From Pseudomonadota bacterium (GTDB lineage Bacteria > Pseudomonadota > Gammaproteobacteria > Pseudomonadales > Cellvibrionaceae), in assembly GCA_023416875.1 (NCBI GenBank), contig JAEZGT010000195.1, positions 1 to 11,449 on the forward strand: a stretch of 11,449 bases of DNA, given 5' to 3'. How positions within the stretch are numbered: the first letter of the stretch is position 1; every line of letters begins with the position of its first letter. The notes under the pieces were generated by a model. That model was not told the origin of the DNA and searched no databases. It was given only the letters and a program-made list of their open reading frames with translations. Positions 6,548 to 11,449 of the stretch are shown one piece after another. Both the position numbers and the translations under genes were made by a program.

Positions 6548-8166
6548 TTTGGCTGCAGATATAGACGATGGAGGGCCAGAGCCACGCCGTTGGTCCAACC
6601 GAAACCATCCTGCGTGGGATATTCGCCGCCGCCCGCGGGCGCGGTGATATCCACAACATTGTATTTTTCCATCATGCGCCCAGTACTGGTGAACACTTTC
6701 TGATTCAGCGCAAGCCAGCGCTGTGCGATGGTCGCGGCGAGATCATCGTGTCCGTAGCTGCGCAAGCCGATTACCGCCAACCATTGCAACGGCGCCCAGC
6801 CATTGGGGTAATCCCACTGCTCGCCAGTGGCCTGCAGCGTGGTAACAAGCCCGCCGTCTTTAAGAAAATCGCGTTGCAGAATGTGGGCGATGCGTTTTGC
6901 CTGACTCTCTGTCGCGATGGAAAAATACAGCGGATAAACCGTGGCGAGTGAGGCAATTCCCGTCATCTGCTGCGTGCGCAGGGAATAATCGCCGTACACA
7001 CTCAGGCTCTCATCCCATAACCATTTCTGAATGGCGTTTTTGCGTTGTTGCGCCAGTGTTTGAAATTGCTTGGCTTTAGACGCATTGCCCAACTGCTGAT
7101 GCTGCGCGCTGATTTCCAGTTCCAAGTGATACAGAAGGCAATTCAGATCGACGGGAATAATATCAGTGGTGTGAATCGAGGGTAATTCACCGTAGGGTGT
7201 CAGCCAGCGGCTGCTAAAATCCCAGCCGCTTTCCGCCGCCGCGCGCAGATGGCGGAAAACCTGCGGTTTGTTCTGTGTGGCGGCGAGGTTTGCAGTGTGC
7301 ATATCCTCTCGATAACTTTCCGGTCGCGGTGTAGCCAAATCGTCGTAGTAACGGTTCAATACAGCACCATCGGCCATTTTAACTACACGCCGATTTTGGC
7401 CGCTGCTAAGCGCATCAGCTCCCGCCATCCAAAATGCGTATTCCTTTTCCAGTTGCGGTAAAAAATCTCCGGCTTTGGCTAGATTGTGTTCGCGCAGCAG
7501 AGTCACCATGGCGGCGAAAAACGGTGGTTGTGAGCGGCTTAAATAATAACTGCGGTTGCCGTTGGGAATGTGTCCGGCGTGATCGATCAGCCAGGCAAAA
7601 TTCTCCACCATCGCCCGCGCCATTTTGGCTTCTTCGCCGTGGAGCAATCCCTGCATGGTGAAATAACTGTCCCAATAATAAATTTCGCGAAAGCGTCCGC
7701 CGGGAACCACATACGGATGGGGAAGGGGAATCAAGGTAGAGTAATTGTTCGCGGGCTTATCTGCGGGACGGATCAATGTTGGCCACAGCGCATCTAAATG
7801 CGCGACCATATCATCAGTGGGTTGGGGAAAATTATTTTCCGGCAGCGCTTCTGGTTGCGAAAAATTCTGCAGGACAAAGGCTTTCAAATCAAAATCGGCG
7901 GCAGATTTATTTTCCGCATAGCGCTTGGCAATCGTATCCGGTGAGGATTTAGCCGGCATATCCACGAAGGTCTTGCCATCGGGAAAAACTCTCGCCATCT
8001 GCACATCGTGGAACAGCGGCCCGAGTTCTTCAGCGGGGTGATAGTAGCTGGTATTTTGCGGAGGATTTTCCGTCGAATATTGCGTGCGGCATCCGCTTAT
8101 CGCGCCTGTTATTGCGACTGCAAATAAGATCTGCGCTGCAAGGTGTTTTTTTAAGAGGGCGTTAAT
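6541..8166 (-). CDS. treA: GH37 alpha,alpha-trehalase, predicted lipoprotein, apparent ATT start
   Basis: This enzyme hydrolyses trehalose to two glucose units, likely outside the cytoplasm. With the start at 8166 it has 541 residues. Residues 1-26 form a lipoprotein signal (basic KKH, hydrophobic core, lipobox AISGC with Cys26); residue +2 is Arg, so outer-membrane sorting is expected. Both GH37 signatures are present: PGGRFREIYYWDSYF (155-169) and QWDYPNGWAP (450-459). Also seen are GNRSYYLSRSQPPF (203-216), D316 in SGWDFSSRW (probable catalytic acid), E500 in MMEKYNV (probable base) and GGGEYPTQDGFGW near 512. The frame is open to 8295, overlapping the upstream regulator, but AGGAGGTG (8171-8178) stands 6 bp before an ATT codon that begins the signal peptide exactly. 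TTG codons at 8187 and 8196 are alternatives without good ribosome sites. It follows the WYL regulator by about 46 bp and is probably co-transcribed. Confidence 0.92.
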   Translation of the reverse strand: MNALLKKHLAAQILFAVAITGAISGCRTQYSTENPPQNTSYYHPAEELGPLFHDVQMARVFPDGKTFVDMPAKSSPDTIAKRYAENKSAADFDLKAFVLQNFSQPEALPENNFPQPTDDMVAHLDALWPTLIRPADKPANNYSTLIPLPHPYVVPGGRFREIYYWDSYFTMQGLLHGEEAKMARAMVENFAWLIDHAGHIPNGNRSYYLSRSQPPFFAAMVTLLREHNLAKAGDFLPQLEKEYAFWMAGADALSSGQNRRVVKMADGAVLNRYYDDLATPRPESYREDMHTANLAATQNKPQVFRHLRAAAESGWDFSSRWLTPYGELPSIHTTDIIPVDLNCLLYHLELEISAQHQQLGNASKAKQFQTLAQQRKNAIQKWLWDESLSVYGDYSLRTQQMTGIASLATVYPLYFSIATESQAKRIAHILQRDFLKDGGLVTTLQATGEQWDYPNGWAPLQWLAVIGLRSYGHDDLAATIAQRWLALNQKVFTSTGRMMEKYNVVDITAPAGGGEYPTQDGFGWTNGVALALHRLYLQPKN

Positions 8167-8170
8167 GGGA

Positions 8171-8178
8171 CACCTCCT
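8171..8178 (-). promoter_or_regulatory. Strong Shine-Dalgarno that decides the trehalase start
   Basis: On the minus strand this reads AGGAGGTG, nearly the full anti-16S complement. It stands 6 bp upstream of an in-frame ATT at 8166-8164. No ATG, GTG or TTG lies at suitable distance downstream in the trehalase frame, which is the reason for proposing an ATT start. Confidence 0.7.
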
Positions 8179-8212
8179 GCTCAGCAAAATAGGCAATCCC
8201 GCAATAAAGCAC

Positions 8213-9205
8213 TTATTCGTAGCGGTCGCAAGCGCGGCGCAGCTTGGCGGCGATTTGCTGTCGAAGTTGTTCGGGCGCCAGCACTTCCACTTCATCGCCG
8301 TAGCTCAAAATATCCTTGATTAATTCCTGCGGTGTCTGCGGATTGAAGGGCAGGCGCATTTCCAGACTGCCGTCATCGCGCAATTGCAAAATCTGTTGCG
8401 GGTGCCACTCCTCGTCTTTTACCCGTCGCGCAATGGCGGGCGCGAACAGCAGGGTTGCCTCGGCTTTGTGTTCGGCGGAAAAAATGCCGTAGGTCGGCTG
8501 AAAATGCGCATCGAGTTCTGCGCTGGAGATTTTTTTGAATTTAGCGGTACCTGGGCTGCAGTGGTTGATGCATTCCAGCGCGAAAGTGCGCAAGCCTTTG
8601 CGCATATGGCACCAGCTGTCCAAATACCAATTGCCGCGATAGTGCACCAAGCGTTGGGGCGAAATATCCCGCTGGGTAATGGAATCGTCGACGCGTGAGG
8701 CATATTCAATATGCAGTGATTGTTCACTGAATAGCGCGTTAGCGATTTTCACAAATTGATCGTGCTGCACCGGTCGATAAGTCGCGCCGACCATGCGCAC
8801 TTTATCCGCCAGTGCGCAGGGATCTATGGCGCGCTGAGCGAGTAACTCTTCGAAGCGGCGTTTCACCGGCGCCAGTTGGTTACGCAGCAATCCTGAGCCT
8901 ATATCCGCCAGCAGGCCGTGAATCAGCACCAGCGCGTGCAACTCCTCCTGATTGAGCCAAATGCCCGGCAATTCATAGTGCCCGTCGCCCTGACTTTCCC
9001 CATCGCCCTTGATTTCATAGTAATAACCGCCGAGCTCCCGGTTGTAGGCGATGGGTGCGCCGAGAAAGTCTGTCATATGGCGTTTGACGCGATTGAAGGT
9101 GGCGCGTGAGCACTCCATCTGGCTCAAAATATCCGCCAAAGGAATGGGTGTGCTGCGCTTGCTGAGAATCTTATGCAGGTCGTAAATCCGGTCGAAACCG
9201 TCCAT
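8213..9205 (-). CDS. YafY-type HTH-WYL transcriptional regulator
   Basis: This 330-residue protein has an N-terminal helix-turn-helix of the DeoR/YafY type (about residues 5-60, including RIYDLHKILSKRSTPIPLADI and SRATFNRVKRHM) and a WYL domain. The diagnostic W-Y-L triad is at 193-195 in RGNWYLDSWCHMRKGLRTFAL, followed by the usual R-F-L-x-I pattern, and a C-terminal WCX-like region ends in VEVLAPEQLRQQIAAKL. WYL proteins sense small ligands or nucleic acid and often repress nearby operons. TTG (9211), GTG (9208) and ATG (9205) are consecutive in frame; ATG fits best, with GGAG at 9213-9216, 7 bp upstream. The trehalase gene follows on the same strand, so it may control trehalose use, but this is inference. 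The ligand is unknown. Confidence 0.9.
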   Translation of the reverse strand: MDGFDRIYDLHKILSKRSTPIPLADILSQMECSRATFNRVKRHMTDFLGAPIAYNRELGGYYYEIKGDGESQGDGHYELPGIWLNQEELHALVLIHGLLADIGSGLLRNQLAPVKRRFEELLAQRAIDPCALADKVRMVGATYRPVQHDQFVKIANALFSEQSLHIEYASRVDDSITQRDISPQRLVHYRGNWYLDSWCHMRKGLRTFALECINHCSPGTAKFKKISSAELDAHFQPTYGIFSAEHKAEATLLFAPAIARRVKDEEWHPQQILQLRDDGSLEMRLPFNPQTPQELIKDILSYGDEVEVLAPEQLRQQIAAKLRRACDRYE

Positions 9206-9249
9206 CACCAAACTCCGCCGCTGGCCCTAAAAGCCGTCTTATTTTTTCA

Positions 9250-9270
9250 CTGTCTCGGGATTTGAGACAG
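9250..9270. repeat. Inverted repeat, candidate operator for the WYL regulator
   Basis: Arms CTGTCTC and GAGACAG are perfectly complementary around GGGATTT, giving a 21-bp dyad whose near edge is 45 bp upstream of the regulator start. Position and symmetry suit an autoregulatory operator, but no published motif is matched. Confidence 0.4.
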
Positions 9271-9314
9271 CCGCCGACCACAATAGCCATCAAGCCCTCG
9301 GGGCCTTTATTTAA

Positions 9315-9334
9315 CGCATCCTTTAACGGATGCG
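9315..9334. repeat. Inverted repeat upstream of the KilA-C-like gene
   Basis: CGCATCC and GGATGCG are perfectly complementary around TTTAAC. The dyad lies 53 bp upstream of the plus-strand start at 9388 and could be an operator or a 5' leader hairpin. There is no U-tract directly after it, so it is unlikely to be a terminator. Confidence 0.35.
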
Positions 9335-9387
9335 CGGCGGCAGGTCCGCCACTGTTGGACTTTATTCTGACTTTGGAGCCTATGTTT

Positions 9388-9735
9388 ATGCAACCAGTAG
9401 CCAAATCCTATCTCGGCACTCTCAGTACCAAACCTTTAAGCGTTTTGCTGAAGCTGCACCGGTTACCTATGAGTGCGCTGGAGGCAAATCATATTTTGAT
9501 GAAACAGGGATATGTGGTGCTTTTGCAGCGCCCGAGTCTGAGCCGCCCGGGGCAATTGCGCACCATGCGAGTGTTGACAAAAAAAGGGCTTTTATTCGGC
9601 AAAAACTGCGGCAGTCCGGTGCATCCCATGCACACCTCACCGCAATTTTATGTCGAGCTGTTTGAAATGCTGTGGAGTCAGGTATTGCAGCAAGGCAAAG
9701 CTTCCGCAACGGAATCTTTGCCGGTGGCTGTGTGA
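9388..9735 (+). CDS. Small protein resembling KilA-C-type winged-helix modules, function unknown
   Basis: This 115-residue protein is not a family I recognise firmly. Its middle, SALEANHILMKQGYVV (about 30-45) followed by TMRVLTKKGLLFGKN and then SPQFYVELFEMLWSQVLQQ, has the order of the C-terminal winged-helix module of phage antirepressors (KilA-C): an A-x-x-x-N-x-x-L helix, a glycine turn, an L-T-x-x-G wing strand and a terminal helix. No signal peptide or membrane segment is visible, so it should be cytoplasmic and may bind DNA. The ATG at 9388 was preferred because GGAG (9375-9378) lies 9 bp upstream; an in-frame ATG at 9382 is too close to it, and the frame is open to 9262. The next gene starts 17 bp downstream, so the two likely share a transcript. 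Confidence 0.7.
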   Translation: MQPVAKSYLGTLSTKPLSVLLKLHRLPMSALEANHILMKQGYVVLLQRPSLSRPGQLRTMRVLTKKGLLFGKNCGSPVHPMHTSPQFYVELFEMLWSQVLQQGKASATESLPVAV

Positions 9736-9752
9736 TCGACTAGGAGATTTTT

Positions 9753-11449
9753 ATGCGAAGTGAATATTTTTATTGGTTGTTGGGATTTTTATTTTTATTG
9801 CTGCCATTTACCGCCGGTGCTTATCAAATCGATCAGGCGCAACTGCATGCGACAAATAGTTTCAATGTGCAGGCTTTTGCTCCGGTGGGACAGAGTTTTG
9901 TGCCGCGACAGGAATACCTTCTGGGAGTGACCTTGAAGCTGACGGACGCCGGTGGCGCTGGCATGGGTAACTGGTTGAAAATACAGCTCCGCCGGGATGC
10001 CATGGACGGCGAGGTGGTGGCGGTATCGGAGGAGCGGTACCTGGAGGATTGTTTCAACTTTATCGCCGATCCCGGTTGCAACCTGAGCGGCGGCAATCCG
10101 GCGGAGATCACCTTCCTCTTTACGGTACCCCAGCAGGTGACCGTAGGTTCGACTTACGTTATGGAGTTGGTGGTGGATCCGGTGGGAGACGGCGTCAGCG
10201 TCGCCCACTCCACCGGCGATGCCTACAACGACGGCGGTTATTACCAGCAGGGAATTCCTTATGCGGCGGATCTGTGGTTCCGCACTCTGGCACCCGGAAC
10301 ACCGGAGATTCTGGTGTCTACGGGCGATCAGTTGCGGCGCTTCAGTTTGCAGGGAGAATTGCTCGGCAGCGACGCCATTCCCGCCAATGCGGCGCAGGAG
10401 CAAGCCCGCGACCTGGTGCAACACCCGCTGTACGGCACCTGGGTATTCAACGGCACCTTCCAACCGGAATTGAGCCACTACCAGGACGGTATGTGGAGCT
10501 CGCAAACGGTTGCCGGGTGGAGCACGCCCAATAACGAGTCCTACGGCGGCATCGCACTGCTCGGCGACTTCATTTACGTCACGGATGGCAATACCGCCCA
10601 GGGAGGGGCGGCCAAAGGTATAGTGCGCTTCCATCTAGGCGATGCCGTGGCGCCGGCGCGGTTTCTGTCGCAGTTCGAGTATATTGACGTGACCGCCGGG
10701 CTCGACGGCAAGCTCTATGCCCTGCGCAACACCTATGGCGATCTGGACGTGATAGAGCCGCAGAACATGACCCTGCTCGCCAGTCTGGATCTCGGCCATT
10801 CCTCCTCCTCCCGCGCGGTCGCCGCCACAGCGGACGGCGAGATTTTTATGGCCAGCTGGGACGGCAGTCTCTATCACTACGATGCCGCCGGCAGTTTGTT
10901 GAACAGCCTCCGGCTCGGCGGCAGCCTCTTCGATATCGACATTCACCCACAACACGGCCTGCTGATTTCCAGTCGCTTCGGGCAGGTGTGGTTGGTGGAT
11001 TTCGAGCTGCAGATCAAGGCGAACTTTAGCGCGGGGCAGGGGGGCGTGTTTGTGGCATTCGGCGAGTCGGCGGCGCTGCCGAATTATTGCGTGTCACAAG
11101 GGCAGAGCACTCATTTCGAATGGATCGACAGTTTCTCCATCAACGGCACGGAAATTCCCAGTGGCGATAATCAGGGCTATCGCCAGCACGGCACGGTGAA
11201 CGTGTCTCTGCAGCGCGACCAGCCCAATACCTTATTGCTCAGACCGGGTTTTCGCAGCGGGGCGTTTGCGGAGTACTGGGGTGCCTGGGCGGACTTCAAC
11301 CGCAATGGCCAGTTTGAGGAAAACGAAAAAATCGTCAGCACCCGCAGCAACAGCGCTGTACTCACCACATTTGATGTGCCGGAGGGTGTTGCTCCGGGGC
11401 CGGTGGCTGTGCGCATCGCCATGCGTTTCGACGCGCCGCCGAGCAATTG
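9753..11449 (+). CDS. Secreted multidomain protein with GEVED-like domain, partial (C-terminus missing)
   Basis: The frame stays open from the ATG at 9753 to the window end (565 residues), so only the C-terminus is missing. TAGGAGA (9741-9747) gives AGGAG 6 bp upstream of the start. Residues 1-23 form a signal peptide (LLGFLFLLLPFTAGA). Residues about 24-182 look like a beta-sandwich of the kind found before anchor or carbohydrate-related modules (APVGQSFVPRQEYLLGVTL). Residues about 185-435 contain short repeated blade-like units (PEILVSTGDQLRRFSLQG, IFMASWDGSLYHYDAAGSLL, LLISSRFGQVWLVDF) suggesting a beta-propeller. From about 443 there is a GEVED-like domain: NYCVSQGQSTHFEWIDSF, and at 512-525 WADFNRNGQFEENE, matching the WxDxNxDGxFxxxE calcium-binding-like motif. 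It is probably an extracellular or cell-surface protein; no enzyme motif is visible. More domains should follow outside the window. Confidence 0.85.
   Translation, partial: MRSEYFYWLLGFLFLLLPFTAGAYQIDQAQLHATNSFNVQAFAPVGQSFVPRQEYLLGVTLKLTDAGGAGMGNWLKIQLRRDAMDGEVVAVSEERYLEDCFNFIADPGCNLSGGNPAEITFLFTVPQQVTVGSTYVMELVVDPVGDGVSVAHSTGDAYNDGGYYQQGIPYAADLWFRTLAPGTPEILVSTGDQLRRFSLQGELLGSDAIPANAAQEQARDLVQHPLYGTWVFNGTFQPELSHYQDGMWSSQTVAGWSTPNNESYGGIALLGDFIYVTDGNTAQGGAAKGIVRFHLGDAVAPARFLSQFEYIDVTAGLDGKLYALRNTYGDLDVIEPQNMTLLASLDLGHSSSSRAVAATADGEIFMASWDGSLYHYDAAGSLLNSLRLGGSLFDIDIHPQHGLLISSRFGQVWLVDFELQIKANFSAGQGGVFVAFGESAALPNYCVSQGQSTHFEWIDSFSINGTEIPSGDNQGYRQHGTVNVSLQRDQPNTLLLRPGFRSGAFAEYWGAWADFNRNGQFEENEKIVSTRSNSAVLTTFDVPEGVAPGPVAVRIAMRFDAPPSN

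Larger units (their letters stand above)
9206..9387. promoter_or_regulatory. Divergent intergenic region with two inverted repeats
   Basis: This 182-bp region lies between the WYL regulator (minus) and the small KilA-C-like gene (plus) and should hold both promoters. It contains CTGTCTC (9250-9256) and GAGACAG (9264-9270), a perfect 7-bp inverted repeat with 7-bp spacer, and CGCATCC (9315-9321) with GGATGCG (9328-9334), a second perfect 7-bp repeat with 6-bp spacer. TTTAACG occurs twice, 12 bp apart, at 9310 and 9322. No confident -35/-10 pair was identified on either strand. Confidence 0.4.

Noticed and set aside
8167..8295. 43-residue N-terminal extension of the trehalase up to an ATG at 8295
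   Set aside because: It overlaps the C-terminus of the WYL gene and would bury the lipoprotein signal in the middle of an N-terminal tail.
9294..9308. Possible terminator GCCCTCGGGGC followed by TTT
   Set aside because: The stem is only 4 bp with a 3-base loop and does not follow any gene on the plus strand.
9262..9387. 42-residue upstream extension of the KilA-C-like protein
   Set aside because: There is no ribosome binding site near 9262, the segment covers the inverted repeats, and GGAG at 9375-9378 points to the ATG at 9388.
9795..10634. 279-residue minus-strand open frame within the secreted GEVED-protein gene
   Set aside because: It is antisense to a frame with signal peptide, strong ribosome site and domain motifs, and its sequence looks like a GC-rich shadow.
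1..11449. Search for CRISPR array, tRNA, rRNA, transposase or phage structural genes
   Set aside because: No regularly spaced direct repeats, tRNA-like clover or recombinase motif was seen in either strand.

Overview
The window looks like chromosomal DNA of a gammaproteobacterium, most plausibly a Cellvibrio-like member of the Cellvibrionaceae. That is an inference from the mix of aryl-polyene genes, a periplasmic GH37 trehalase, large secreted modular proteins and moderate GC. It cannot be proven from the sequence alone.

Left end (1-3319, all minus strand): part of an aryl polyene (APE)-type lipid/pigment cluster. In transcription order it has an ApeG-like membrane protein, an ApeI-like hotdog dehydratase, a family-2 glycosyltransferase, an LpxL/HtrB-type acyltransferase, and the start of a second hotdog dehydratase (ApeP-like) cut by the window edge. 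The genes are packed with ATGA overlaps or gaps of a few bases, so they should form one operon. The glycosyltransferase and acyltransferase, which I recall as one fused protein (ApeJ) in the E. coli cluster, are separate here. A DUF2244 membrane protein gene lies just upstream on the same strand.

Centre-left (3462-4708, plus strand): tag (3-methyladenine DNA glycosylase I) followed 16 bp later by an HD-domain phosphohydrolase of the YfbR/HDDC2 type. A strong hairpin closes the pair and also serves the convergent gene.

Centre (4726-6312, minus): a secreted M23 (LytM-like) protein whose C-terminal half is five ~50-residue repeats resembling the BTRD1 family. The canonical first zinc-ligand histidine is not at its expected place.

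Right-centre (6509-9205, minus): a lipoprotein GH37 trehalase with a 17-bp perfect hairpin over its stop codon, preceded by a YafY-type HTH-WYL regulator. The trehalase appears to start at an ATT codon behind a near-perfect Shine-Dalgarno. A 182-bp divergent intergenic region with two inverted repeats follows.

Right end (9388-11449, plus): a 115-residue protein resembling KilA-C-type winged-helix modules, 17 bp ahead of a secreted protein (N-terminal beta-sandwich-like region, propeller-like middle, GEVED-like domain) that runs off the window.

No tRNA, rRNA, CRISPR array, transposase or insertion sequence was seen. No stretch longer than about 230 bp lacks a gene. I see no unmistakable new system. 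The best candidates for novelty are the M23-repeat protein, the ATT-start trehalase and the KilA-C-like/GEVED gene pair.
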